From Oceanospirillum sp048264105 (GTDB lineage: Bacteria > Pseudomonadota > Gammaproteobacteria > Pseudomonadales > Halomonadaceae), in the NCBI GenBank assembly GCA_048264105.1, contig JBLXDJ010000003.1, positions 372,001 to 436,000 of the forward strand: a stretch of DNA of 64,000 nucleotides, in the 5' to 3' direction. The notes under the pieces were generated by a model, which was not told the DNA's origin, made no database searches, and saw nothing but the letters and a program-made list of their open reading frames with translations. Below are positions 1-7,826 of this stretch, in pieces. Position 1 is the stretch's first letter. The number at the start of each line of letters is the position of its first letter. Position numbers and translations under genes: made by a program.

Positions 1-489
1 GGCATCGCAGAGCAAACCAACCTGCTGGCACTGAACGCGGCTATTGAAGCGGCCCGCGCCGGTGAACAGGGCCGGGGCTTTGCCGTTGTTGCAGACGAAG
101 TACGCAGCCTGGCCCAGAAAACCCAGGAATCCACTCAGGAGATCGAGGAAGTGATCGCCCGGGTTCAGGAAGGCAGCCGTAACGCCGCAACCGTGATGCA
201 ACGCAGTCAGCAGCGTGCCCAGGCAGGTCTTGAGCAAAGCGCCAAAACCAGCGAAGCACTGGCTCAGGTGACCCACCATGTCACCCTGATCAGCGATATG
301 AACAGCCAGATCGCCACCGCCGTTGAGGAGCAGAGCGCTACCGCTGATGAGATGAATCAGAGCGTGGTCAATATCGCCGAGGTGACCCGGGATTCTACCG
401 CTGCTTCACATCAAACCGCCGCAGCCAGTGAAGAACTGTCTCAGCTCTCTACAGAACTGCACGGCATGGTGTCACGCTTTAAGGTCTGA
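1..489 (+). CDS. Methyl-accepting chemotaxis protein, C-terminal part
   Basis: The frame is open from the first base and ends at a TGA, giving the last 162 residues of a chemoreceptor; the start lies outside the window. The first residues match the highly conserved signalling hairpin (EQTNLLALNAAIEAARAGEQ, then GFAVVADEVR), which contacts CheA and CheW. The rest is a long coiled coil rich in Gln, Ala and Ser (SATADEMNQSV), as in the adaptation region. No CheR-tethering pentapeptide is visible at the C-terminus (it ends MVSRFKV). The ligand domain and signal type cannot be judged because the N-terminal half is missing. Confidence 0.95.
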   Translation, partial: GIAEQTNLLALNAAIEAARAGEQGRGFAVVADEVRSLAQKTQESTQEIEEVIARVQEGSRNAATVMQRSQQRAQAGLEQSAKTSEALAQVTHHVTLISDMNSQIATAVEEQSATADEMNQSVVNIAEVTRDSTAASHQTAAASEELSQLSTELHGMVSRFKV

Positions 490-687
490 TGCATAAATTG
501 CCGGTCCGGTGGTAAAACCCGCTTTTTCCGCCGGATACTTACTCCTATAATGGAAGCAATTATCCGAATTAGTTTTATCTGCCGGTTTCCGTTCTAGCTC
601 AACGGTAAATTGTTATCTATTCGTCAAAGTTTGAATGCGCCCTGTGAATAAAACCTTATTCACATTAAGCACTTAGGAGTGTTAGTT

Positions 688-1071
688 ATGAGTCTGGATC
701 TGCTAAACGAATTGGAAAAACGTGTTCAGTCTGCGGTAAGCACTATCGAAGACCTGAAACAGGAAATTGAACAGCTCAAGGATGAAAACGCTGCACTGAC
801 ATCAGAAAAGGATGCCTGGGAAGGTCGTTTGGCTGAACTGTTGGGTAAATTCGATCTGATCGACAGCGCCGAATCTGAAACGTCTGATGACGCGTCTGAT
901 TTTTCTGCTGAAGCCATTTCTGCTGAAGAGAGCGCTGATCTTTCTGAGGACGATGCGCTGAACGAAGACCTTCAGGAAGAGACTCTGGCCAATCAGGCTT
1001 TTGAGCAGGACTTTGCTGATGCAACTGAAGAGTCCGAACAGAGCAACAATACCGGTCATAACAGCTTCTGA
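688..1071 (+). CDS. ZapB-like acidic coiled-coil protein
   Basis: A 127-residue protein. Residues 1-55 form a heptad-rich coiled coil (LLNELEKRVQSAVSTIEDLKQEI...), the size and pattern of the cell-division factor ZapB. The remaining ~70 residues are a very acidic, low-complexity tail rich in Glu, Asp and Ser. ZapB is known to bind ZapA at the Z-ring; that role is inferred here. I chose the ATG at 688, which has TTAGGAG eight bases upstream, over an in-frame GTG at 679 that overlaps this site. It is a single gene followed by a strong hairpin terminator. The long acidic tail is unlike E. coli ZapB (about 80 residues). A distinct TIGR02449 coiled-coil protein sits beside zapA at 51.4 kb. Confidence 0.75.
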   Translation: MSLDLLNELEKRVQSAVSTIEDLKQEIEQLKDENAALTSEKDAWEGRLAELLGKFDLIDSAESETSDDASDFSAEAISAEESADLSEDDALNEDLQEETLANQAFEQDFADATEESEQSNNTGHNSF

Positions 1072-1135
1072 TCAGACGGCTGTTTAAGGGTTTATGCCTG
1101 AAACTTTATAAGGCTTGTACCTGAAGAACCCTGAG

Positions 1136-1180
1136 ATAAAAAAACCGGCCCTGTGACGAACCACAGGGCCGGTTTTTTAT
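1136..1180. terminator. Bidirectional terminator between zapB-like gene and rimI
   Basis: A perfect stem AACCGGCCCTGTG / CACAGGGCCGGTT with a 6-base loop, flanked by A-runs on the left and T-runs on the right. It can therefore act on both strands for the two convergent genes. Confidence 0.9.
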
Positions 1181-1198
1181 TGCCTGAGAAGCAAACAA

Positions 1199-1657
1199 TC
1201 AGGCGGTCATCTTTGTCAGATCGCAGGACATCAGCACCGCGTTTTCCCGTCCTTCGCCGGGAACCGCATAGTAATCTTTGCGGATACCATCTTCGGTAAA
1301 GCCCAGCTTGCGGTACAGATGCCGGGCTGATGCGTTACTCTCCCGAACCTCCAACAGAATCAGTGCCAGATTCTGCTGCCGGGCCTGATCAATAACCGCC
1401 TCCAACAGAAAAGCGCCGATACCCTGCCCCTGCAACGTGTCCTGAACCGCAATATTATGCAGATGCCACTCATCAGCAATCTTCTGCAGCATGGCATAAC
1501 CCACCAGACGATCCTGAATATAAGCCCCCAGCAGGGTATCGCCACGCTGCAGGCCCAGCTCAAACATCAGCTGAGTCCAGGGGGTCAGATGCGCTGCCCG
1601 CTCAATAGGCATCACAGCATCCAGTTCCAGAATGCCGACTTCGCGAATTTTCTTCAT
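1199..1657 (-). CDS. rimI: Ribosomal protein S18-alanine N-acetyltransferase RimI
   Basis: A 152-residue GNAT-fold acetyltransferase, the usual length of RimI. The acetyl-CoA loop is seen in motif A (VQDTLQGQGIGAFLLEAV), followed by LEVRESNASARHLYRKLGF, the hallmark of the RimI family, and the C-terminal RKDYYAVPGEGRENAVLMS segment. The known role is acetylation of the N-terminal alanine of ribosomal protein S18. It begins six bases after the holD-like gene, the same holD-rimI order as in E. coli, so the two are probably co-transcribed. Confidence 0.93.
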   Translation of the reverse strand: MKKIREVGILELDAVMPIERAAHLTPWTQLMFELGLQRGDTLLGAYIQDRLVGYAMLQKIADEWHLHNIAVQDTLQGQGIGAFLLEAVIDQARQQNLALILLEVRESNASARHLYRKLGFTEDGIRKDYYAVPGEGRENAVLMSCDLTKMTA

Positions 1658-1663
1658 ATCAGA

Positions 1664-2458
1664 TTACTCTCCGCGGTTGGCGGCTGTTGTCTGCTGCTTA
1701 CGTTCCAGCAAACGATAGAGCAGCTGGCGTTTTTCTGAAGCCTGAGTCATCACCTGAGTCAGACTGGCCGGATGATGCAGCGTTATATTCAGAAGACCCT
1801 CACTCTCCGCAATCAGTTCCGGCAGATCACCAAACCACCAGCATTCCTGATTGGGCTGACAGCCTAAACGCGCGCCACCCAGCAAGGCTCTGAAAATCTG
1901 TACAAACTCCTGCTCACGACAAACCGCTGGCATGCCGGTTAAAGGCCAGGAAAAAGGCATGCTGACCAGAGGCTCGCTGAAACCGACCAAGTGCAACATC
2001 GACTGCGCTAACGGCAAAAACAGCTGGTCTGAATCACCGTGTTCACCAAAGTGACTGACAATCAGCGGACGATTACCCTGCTGGCGGATAAACACCAGCT
2101 GAAGATGCTCCGGCACACGGTTAACCGTCGCATTGGAGCCTTCGGCTCCGGCCACCGCATCCATAGGATCAGGGGTATCTGCCGATGGCTGACTCGCTGT
2201 CTCTGATGGCTTGGCAACCTCAACCGCCGGTTTGTTTGGCGATGGCATACTGACCGATGACGGCTGGTTGACCGGCGCAGCCTCATCAGCCCCATGCTCA
2301 TCCTGACGCGGACGCAAACGGGCCAGAGGGGATTCCTGCTTGGGAGCCTCATGATAGAAATACTCAGACGGCCGGGCGCCAGGCAGAGGCTGCCGTGGCA
2401 TCCAGCTGACAACACCCAGCTGGCTCAGATAATCGAGCCGTTGGTTTTCATTGATCAC
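1664..2458 (-). CDS. holD: DNA polymerase III psi subunit-like protein (HolD), with long linker
   Basis: A 264-residue protein. The N-terminus (RLDYLSQLGVVSWMPRQPLP) resembles the start of HolD, the clamp-loader subunit that links the chi subunit and SSB to the gamma/tau complex. The C-terminal half (LQLVFIRQQGNRPLIVSHFG onward) is a compact domain like HolD's core. Between them lie ~80 residues rich in Pro, Ala, Ser and Glu, probably disordered, which makes it about twice as long as E. coli HolD. I prefer the GTG at 2458, preceded by GGAAG, because the protein then begins MINENQRLDYL as in the family; a GTG at 2491 would add 11 residues. Its position directly upstream of rimI supports the call. 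It is divergent in sequence, so the function is inferred. Confidence 0.72.
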   Translation of the reverse strand: MINENQRLDYLSQLGVVSWMPRQPLPGARPSEYFYHEAPKQESPLARLRPRQDEHGADEAAPVNQPSSVSMPSPNKPAVEVAKPSETASQPSADTPDPMDAVAGAEGSNATVNRVPEHLQLVFIRQQGNRPLIVSHFGEHGDSDQLFLPLAQSMLHLVGFSEPLVSMPFSWPLTGMPAVCREQEFVQIFRALLGGARLGCQPNQECWWFGDLPELIAESEGLLNITLHHPASLTQVMTQASEKRQLLYRLLERKQQTTAANRGE

Positions 2459-2520
2459 GGGGCAGTTACTTCCAAGGTTTTCGGTGAACACATGATCTCA
2501 GCAAGAAAAAAAGATCATTA

Positions 2521-2551
2521 AAAAAGCGACAGGCATTATACCTGTCGCTTT
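2521..2551 (-). terminator. leuA terminator
   Basis: A stem AAAGCGACAGG / CCTGTCGCTTT with a 7-base loop lies just downstream of the leuA stop and is followed on the minus strand by TTTTTTAATGATC. This fits an intrinsic terminator separating leuA from holD-rimI. Confidence 0.85.
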
Positions 2552-2581
2552 CTGACTTGAATATCAAAGGCTGGGAATCCG

Positions 2582-4129
2582 CTAGACCGGTGAGCCCTGA
2601 GGATGTTTACGCTCTACCTGACTTTCCAGTGCATTCAGGGCGTGAACATAAGCCTTACCCGAGGCGATCACAATATCGGTATCGGCCCCCAAACCCGTCA
2701 CCAGACGTCCGGCTTTATCCAGACGCACCGTCACCTCACCCTGAGAGTCCGTGCCACTGGTGATCGCATTTACCGAGTACAACTCCAGCACGGTATCGCT
2801 GTTTACAATCTGCTCAATCGCTTTGAAGGTCGCATCCACAGGGCCACTGCCTTCGGACTCAGCGGAATGATCCACACCATCCACACTCAGCACCACCTTC
2901 GCCACCGGTGTTTCACCGGTTTTGGACATCACTTCAAGGGTTTCCAGACGATAACGTTCAACCGCATTGGCAACACGGCTGTCACTCACCAGTGCCTGCA
3001 GATCCTCGTCGTAGATTTCATGTTTCTTATCCGCCAGCTGTTTAAACAGAGCAAAGGCGTGGTTCAGCTCGGCTTCTGAATCAAAGCTGATCCCAAGATC
3101 GGTCAGACGGGAGCGGAACGCGTTACGGCCGGAGTGTTTGCCCAGCACGATCGCATTGGTGTTCCAGCCCACATCCTGAGCCTTCATAATTTCATAGGTT
3201 TCACGATGTTTCAGAACGCCATCCTGATGGATACCGGACTCATGGGCGAAAGCATTTTTACCCACAATCGCCTTGTTCGGCTGTACCGGGAAACCGGTTA
3301 CGGTGGAGACCAGACGGGAGGTCGGCACAATATGCACCGGATCGATCTGAGTTTGCACGGTGAACACATCCGGACGGGTTCGGATCCCCATCACCACCTC
3401 TTCAAGGGAGGCATTACCGGCACGCTCACCCAGGCCGTTAATCGTACACTCCACCTGACGGGCACCGGCCTGAACCGCAGCCAGCGAGTTAGCCACCGCT
3501 AAGCCCAGATCGTTATGGCAGTGCACCGAGAAGATCGCCTTATCCGCATTCGGAATACGGTTCAGCAGCTGGCTGATGGTGTCGGCAAACTGATCCGGAA
3601 TCGCATAGCCCACGGTATCGGGAATATTGATCGTGGTCGCACCGGCATCAATAGCCGCTTCGATAATCCGGCAGAGGAAATCGATCTCGGAACGGCCGGC
3701 ATCTTCACAGGAGAACTCCACATCAGAGATCAGGCTGCGGGCTTTTTTCACCGCACGCACCGCCTGCTCAATCACCTGCTCCGGCTGCATCTGCAGCTTG
3801 TACTGCATATGGATCGGTGAGGTGGCAATAAAGGTATGAATCCGGCCGGAGTTAGCGCCTGCTAACGCCTCAGCTGCCCGCTCGATATCAGCATCAAGGG
3901 CGCGGGACAGACTGCAGATGGTACTGTCTTTAACGGAATCCGCCACCGCTTTAACCGCTTCAAAATCACCGGGGCTGGCGATAGCGAAGCCTGCCTCGAT
4001 CACATCCACCTTCATCTTTTCCAGATGTTTGGCGATACGCACCTTTTCATCTTTGGTCATGGATGCGCCGGGGCTTTGTTCACCATCCCGCAAGGTGGTA
4101 TCAAAAATTACCAGATGATCGTTACTCAT
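2582..4129 (-). CDS. leuA: 2-isopropylmalate synthase
   Basis: A 515-residue enzyme, typical for the long LeuA type. It condenses acetyl-CoA with 2-oxoisovalerate, the first committed step of leucine synthesis. Visible are the N-terminal catalytic motif FDTTLRDGEQSPGASM, the metal-binding HCHNDLGLAVANSLAAV, GLGERAGNASLEEVVMG, the KHSGRNAF element, and a C-terminal regulatory (LeuA dimer) domain where leucine would inhibit. The start is the ATG at 4129, with GGAG seven bases upstream; an upstream extension to 4165 lacks family similarity. It is a single gene with its own promoter and terminator. I see no leader peptide with a run of leucine codons. Confidence 0.97.
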   Translation of the reverse strand: MSNDHLVIFDTTLRDGEQSPGASMTKDEKVRIAKHLEKMKVDVIEAGFAIASPGDFEAVKAVADSVKDSTICSLSRALDADIERAAEALAGANSGRIHTFIATSPIHMQYKLQMQPEQVIEQAVRAVKKARSLISDVEFSCEDAGRSEIDFLCRIIEAAIDAGATTINIPDTVGYAIPDQFADTISQLLNRIPNADKAIFSVHCHNDLGLAVANSLAAVQAGARQVECTINGLGERAGNASLEEVVMGIRTRPDVFTVQTQIDPVHIVPTSRLVSTVTGFPVQPNKAIVGKNAFAHESGIHQDGVLKHRETYEIMKAQDVGWNTNAIVLGKHSGRNAFRSRLTDLGISFDSEAELNHAFALFKQLADKKHEIYDEDLQALVSDSRVANAVERYRLETLEVMSKTGETPVAKVVLSVDGVDHSAESEGSGPVDATFKAIEQIVNSDTVLELYSVNAITSGTDSQGEVTVRLDKAGRLVTGLGADTDIVIASGKAYVHALNALESQVERKHPQGSPV

Positions 4130-4232
4130 GGTTCTCTCCTGCAACCGGCACGGCATCCCTGCCACACCGTTTTATAGTCATTGCCCAAGGCTGCAAAGAG
4201 CCTCCGGCCTTTTATTTATTAGGTTTTATTTG

Positions 4233-4261
4233 ACTATAACGCCGGGGCCAGACCTTGCCAA
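4233..4261 (-). promoter_or_regulatory. Probable sigma-70 promoter of leuA
   Basis: On the minus strand TTGGCA (4256-4261) and TATAGT (4233-4238) are separated by 17 bases and point towards leuA. The transcript would carry a leader of about 95 bases. Confidence 0.6.
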
Positions 4262-4290
4262 CCGGAAGCAGAAGCGGTCGCCATCAGCCG

Positions 4291-4500
4291 TTAATCTGAG
4301 GATGAATCTTTCGACTGATGAAGCAGTTTTCTATTGCGCTCATACCGACGGCGCAGCCAGACCAGCAGGGCAGAAATCAACATCAGCGCTAACACCACAC
4401 CCTGCCAGAACGTCGCTACCTCGTAGGTACGCATCAGAAAGATCACAATAAAACCGACCAGCTGGCTGCCTACCGCAGCCAGACGCAAACCGTCATTCAT
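4291..4500 (-). CDS. Small hypothetical membrane protein
   Basis: A 69-residue protein with two hydrophobic stretches (LVGFIVIFLM and VVLALMLISALLVWL), then a basic segment RRRYERNRK and a polar tail, consistent with a small inner-membrane protein with its C-terminus in the cytoplasm. The ATG is preceded by GAAGG at good spacing, and the ending is compatible with the leuA promoter beginning after it. I do not recognise the family and assign no function. Confidence 0.6.
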   Translation of the reverse strand: MNDGLRLAAVGSQLVGFIVIFLMRTYEVATFWQGVVLALMLISALLVWLRRRYERNRKLLHQSKDSSSD

Positions 4501-4514
4501 AACTTACCTTCAAC

Positions 4515-4546
4515 TGTTGTTATTAAGAGCATGTTGTTATTAAGAG
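4515..4546. repeat. Two direct copies of TGTTGTTATTAAGAG
   Basis: TGTTGTTATTAAGAG occurs at 4515-4529 and again at 4532-4546 (17-base period), with a decayed third copy (TGTCATTAAGG) following. They lie between the start of the 69-residue membrane protein and the dsbG-like gene. Confidence 0.75.
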
Positions 4547-4697
4547 TGTCATTAAGGTCTGCCTGCCGGTGCCCCATAAATAAAAGGGGGAACCCTAAGC
4601 ACAAACTGCGTTCTGAATCAGGATCGTTTACAATGCAATCCAATATCGTTTCACATTCACACCCTAAGTGTTCAAATTCAAACATTATGGCTGCCCA

Positions 4698-5762
4698 ATG
4701 CTAAGAACAAGATCTTTTGCTGTCGCGTTTTCACTGGCTCTGTTCGGTGCCGGTCTCAATACTGCACAGGCTAACCTGAATGATAGTCAGGCCAACCAGA
4801 GCGCGGTTCAGGGAACTCAGATTGCTAACGCTACTCCACAGACGTCCGCTCAGGATACCGGCCTGCCGGAAGATGACATGCCACTGGCAGACAATGCAGC
4901 CATAGCAGCAGAAGGCAGCGAAAGCATGCTGGAACTGCCCCTGCCTATCTCCCGCGCCATTGAGCAGGGTATGGTACTGGAAAGCCAGTTCAATGCAGAG
5001 TCTGATCTGACCGGCTGGGTACTCTCGCTGGATGGGCAGTTTACGCTGGTGTACACCACGCCGGATAAGCGCACCCTGATCTCAGGTGCTCTGATCAATG
5101 AAGCGGGTCAGAACCTGTCTGAACTATACGCCCAGCAGTATTTCCCGAAACCGGATATCTCACTGCTGGAAGAATCCACCTATATCAGCATAGGTGCACC
5201 AAAAGAGGTGAACCTGCCGGATTCTGCGACAGCACAGGTTGCACCGGAAGGTGATAGCGCCGAGACAGCAATGACCACTGACGCTGGCGTTGCTGAGCCG
5301 GTTACAGAACAAACCGCAGAAGCCGAGCGCGTGATCTATGCCTTCTTCGATCCAAGCTGTCCTTTCTGCCATCTGGCGTGGAAAGCGTTCCAGCCCTACG
5401 TCGACAAAGGCGTGGAGATCCGCTGGATTCCCGTTGCCTTCCTGAATCCGGAAAGCCGCGACAAAGCCGCTGCGATTCTGCAGGGCAGCAATCCGGAAAC
5501 CATGCTGGCCGAAAGCATGCGTCTGTTTAATACCGAAGAGCAGCCCGCCACATCGGTAAAAGAAACCTCACGCCGCCAGCTGCAGCACAATATGAAGCTG
5601 ATGCAGCGCTTTGGTATTCAGGGCACGCCGGGGCTGATCTGGGCTGACGATAATGGTGAACTGAATATCCGCAGCGGCATGCCAAAACTGGATGAGTTCT
5701 CTCATATCACCGGCCTGCCGGAACAGCCTCAGACCGATCCTGAACTTTTCCGTTTTCGCTAA
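4698..5762 (+). CDS. DsbG/DsbC-like periplasmic thiol:disulfide interchange protein
   Basis: A 354-residue secreted protein. A Sec signal peptide (MLRTRSFAVAFSLALFGAGL...AQA) is followed by ~65 Ala/Gln-rich residues, a DsbC-type dimerisation region around residues 75-160, a second low-complexity linker (~170-205) and a thioredoxin fold starting near residue 212 (VIYAFFDPSCPFCHLAW). The active-site pair is C221-P-F-C224, close to the CPYC of DsbG. The cis-Pro region (IQGTPGLIWADD) is present. The family reduces or isomerises periplasmic disulfides. The ATG at 4698 is chosen because the signal peptide starts there; a GTG at 4668 is possible. It is followed 18 bases later by a TlpA-type protein, so the two probably form a redox pair. 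The two linkers make it longer than E. coli DsbG (about 250). Confidence 0.85.
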   Translation: MLRTRSFAVAFSLALFGAGLNTAQANLNDSQANQSAVQGTQIANATPQTSAQDTGLPEDDMPLADNAAIAAEGSESMLELPLPISRAIEQGMVLESQFNAESDLTGWVLSLDGQFTLVYTTPDKRTLISGALINEAGQNLSELYAQQYFPKPDISLLEESTYISIGAPKEVNLPDSATAQVAPEGDSAETAMTTDAGVAEPVTEQTAEAERVIYAFFDPSCPFCHLAWKAFQPYVDKGVEIRWIPVAFLNPESRDKAAAILQGSNPETMLAESMRLFNTEEQPATSVKETSRRQLQHNMKLMQRFGIQGTPGLIWADDNGELNIRSGMPKLDEFSHITGLPEQPQTDPELFRFR

Positions 5763-5780
5763 ACGGTAGCCAATACCAGC

Positions 5781-6647
5781 ATGGACGCTGTTTCACTCGG
5801 CCCCTTTATGCTGTCTGCCAAGGCGATCTACCTGATCGCCTCGGTTGTGCTGTTTTTTATCGGGGCCGAACTCCTGCAGTGGTTCTGGCGCAGACACGAA
5901 CCGGATACCCGCCTGAGCTTTACCCACTGGGCGCAAAACTGTCTTTGGGCAGGACTTATCTCCGGTCGTCTGACCTATGCCCTTCTGCACATCGACAGTT
6001 ACCGGCATGATCCTCTTTCTATCCTCTATTTCTGGCAGCCGGGCTACTCGCTGAATGCCGTTTTTCTGGCAACCGTTGCGGTAAGCCTCTGGCACTTTCG
6101 CGCCCTTAAGCCTCTGGCAGTAGGTCTTGGCTGGTTAACCCTGTCGGTTTCCATCTGGTTTGGACTCTCGTTTTTCTCACCTTTGAGCCAACCTCAGGAG
6201 CGCACAATCCCTCAACTGACACTGCCACTTCTGCAACAAAATGGTGATGTGGCTCAGGCACTGACGCTGGATCAACAGCAGGGCGCTGTGATCCTGAACC
6301 TGTGGGCCAGCTGGTGCGGGCCTTGTCGCAGGGAGATGCCATCGCTGGTGCGCTTTGCAGAAGATCATCCGGAGGTGCAGCTTTGGCTGGTGAATCAGGG
6401 AGAATCACCACAGATGGTACGTCGCTTTATTGAGAACCAGCTCAACGGGAGCAAAGATAAGCCGATTCCGGAAAAGCTGATCCTGTTAGACCCGAACCAG
6501 AGTCTGATGCAGGCGATTGAAGGGGTTGGTCTGCCGATAACCCTGGCCTATAAAAATGGCCGTCTTATCGACAGCCATATCGGAGAGGTTAATCACGCCC
6601 GCCTGAGAGAGATGGCTGAGGCGATCAGCACGGATCTGCTGCGCTAA
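5781..6647 (+). CDS. Membrane-anchored TlpA-family thioredoxin with Lgt-like N-terminal membrane domain
   Basis: A 288-residue protein. Residues 1-140 contain four hydrophobic segments, and the stretch around residues 55-100 (SGRLTYALLHIDSYRHDPLSILYFWQPGYS) resembles the GGRLGYVLxxNxxYxxxPxxIxxxWxGG region of prolipoprotein diacylglyceryl transferase. Residues 155-288 are a thioredoxin fold of TlpA/ResA type with NLWASWCGPCRREMPSL (C179-G-P-C182) and a cis-Pro motif (GVGLPITLAY). The thioredoxin domain would face the periplasm and pass electrons, plausibly to the adjacent DsbG-like protein. The two genes are 18 bases apart and probably one operon. The Lgt-like part looks too short to be an active transferase. 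Confidence 0.8.
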   Translation: MDAVSLGPFMLSAKAIYLIASVVLFFIGAELLQWFWRRHEPDTRLSFTHWAQNCLWAGLISGRLTYALLHIDSYRHDPLSILYFWQPGYSLNAVFLATVAVSLWHFRALKPLAVGLGWLTLSVSIWFGLSFFSPLSQPQERTIPQLTLPLLQQNGDVAQALTLDQQQGAVILNLWASWCGPCRREMPSLVRFAEDHPEVQLWLVNQGESPQMVRRFIENQLNGSKDKPIPEKLILLDPNQSLMQAIEGVGLPITLAYKNGRLIDSHIGEVNHARLREMAEAISTDLLR

Positions 6648-6649
6648 CC

Positions 6650-7429
6650 TTAAGGCAGTACCCGACACTCACTCCATTCGCAGCGAATCAGCGCCTGACG
6701 ATTCAGGCCACAACTAACGTTGTAAACCTCCCTTGGCCACTGGCGCACCAGAGGTGTCAGCTGAGCCTGCTCACACAATGCCTGTTGTGCCAGACGCTCA
6801 GCAATAAACTGGGACCGGTCAGGACTCTGTAGCATCTCGTCATCGCTACTGGTCGGCGGATAATATTCGGCAGCCAGCTGTGCCAGCCTCGGCAGGCGCT
6901 CAGCCAGCTCCTCATCCACGGTCAGATCCCGCTCACCCTGCTTATATTCAGTCATCAGCGTGCGGCAACTTTCCAGATCCGTGTCTTCATCCACCAGATC
7001 ATCACGGTTCTCCTGAGCCTCAAGAGAAGCCTGCAAACTCACCGACAAACCCAGCGTCGTTTCAATGGGGTTATACGCCCGCTCCACGGAATCCAGTACC
7101 AGCTTATTCAGACTCTGATCAGCCTCAACCACACTCTGACCATTACGCTGCCACCAGACCGTTTGCGCCTCATAGGCTAAGGGCATCAGTTCGGGATGTA
7201 AGCGCATACACTCACTGCTGGCCAGACGCAAGGTTGCATCCTGTGTCAGCACATTCTGAATCAGCGCCGCATCTTCCATCTGGCGCGCTTCAATATCCGG
7301 CATCGAAGAGCAGGCTGAAACCGCTAACGACGCAAGCAAAAGACCGGCCCGATTCAACCACGCTCGGCCCCTCTCTGATGCTGGCTCTGCCTCAGACCTG
7401 ATTGTTTTTAGTGTGTTGGCTTCCTTCAT
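6650..7429 (-). CDS. Putative lipoprotein of unknown function
   Basis: A 259-residue protein with a signal sequence that is unusually long at its N-side (about 27 residues before the hydrophobic core LLLASLAVSAC). It ends in a lipobox-like LAVSAC-SS, so the mature protein probably starts with a lipidated cysteine. The rest is soluble, acidic, largely helical and has several conserved-looking cysteines (SSECMRLHP, ESCRTLM, QALCEQA, VSCGLN, ALIRCEWSECRVLP), perhaps forming disulfides. The GGAGGGG at 7432-7440 on the minus strand fixes the start. It converges on the redox pair with 2 bases between stops. I do not recognise a family. Confidence 0.75.
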   Translation of the reverse strand: MKEANTLKTIRSEAEPASERGRAWLNRAGLLLASLAVSACSSMPDIEARQMEDAALIQNVLTQDATLRLASSECMRLHPELMPLAYEAQTVWWQRNGQSVVEADQSLNKLVLDSVERAYNPIETTLGLSVSLQASLEAQENRDDLVDEDTDLESCRTLMTEYKQGERDLTVDEELAERLPRLAQLAAEYYPPTSSDDEMLQSPDRSQFIAERLAQQALCEQAQLTPLVRQWPREVYNVSCGLNRQALIRCEWSECRVLP

Positions 7430-7826
7430 AACCCCTCCGGCTCACTCCCTAACCTGATGCGCCGCCAATATACCCCCAACCTCAGATCTCTGATCTCTGA
7501 TCCGAAAGGCTGAAGCGTCATGTCAGGCACAGCAGTGCTGATTTCATAGAAGAACATTACCGTCATTGTGCCAGAAAAAAGCCGCTTAAGAGGTATAAAA
7601 GCGAGCTTTTGCCGCCTTATTCACCGGAATAGCCTCACCTGAAAAGAGCGCCTGCCACCCGCTTCCGGTAAAAAGTAATACCTGATCCGCCACTTCTGAT
7701 GATCTATGCTTGGAAAGCACTGGGGATCGGCGGGCAAATCCGTTACCATAGCGCCCTTTTTTTGCACCGCCCCATCTCGTTTGTAATCGAGTTTTACAAC
7801 GCTTACCACGCTCAAAAGAGGTATAC
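7430..7826. other. 397-base intergenic region upstream of rapA
   Basis: It separates the divergent lipoprotein and rapA genes and must hold both promoters. I see no clear sigma-70 pair, no strong palindrome and no convincing small gene. The last part before rapA is A/T-rich (CCCTTTTTTTGCACC), with AGAGG as the rapA ribosome-binding site. An open frame on the minus strand (7586-7828) lacks family features. Confidence 0.5.

Noticed and set aside
4130..4290. Leucine attenuator leader ahead of leuA
   Set aside because: The leader shows no short peptide with successive leucine codons and no terminator with T-run.
4497..4685. 62-codon open frame on the minus strand before the small membrane protein
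   Set aside because: It overlaps the direct repeats and dsbG start region, has no ribosome site and no family resemblance.
5781..6200. A functional prolipoprotein diacylglyceryl transferase domain
   Set aside because: The N-terminal membrane part is about half the length of Lgt and shows only one similar segment, so enzyme activity is not supported.
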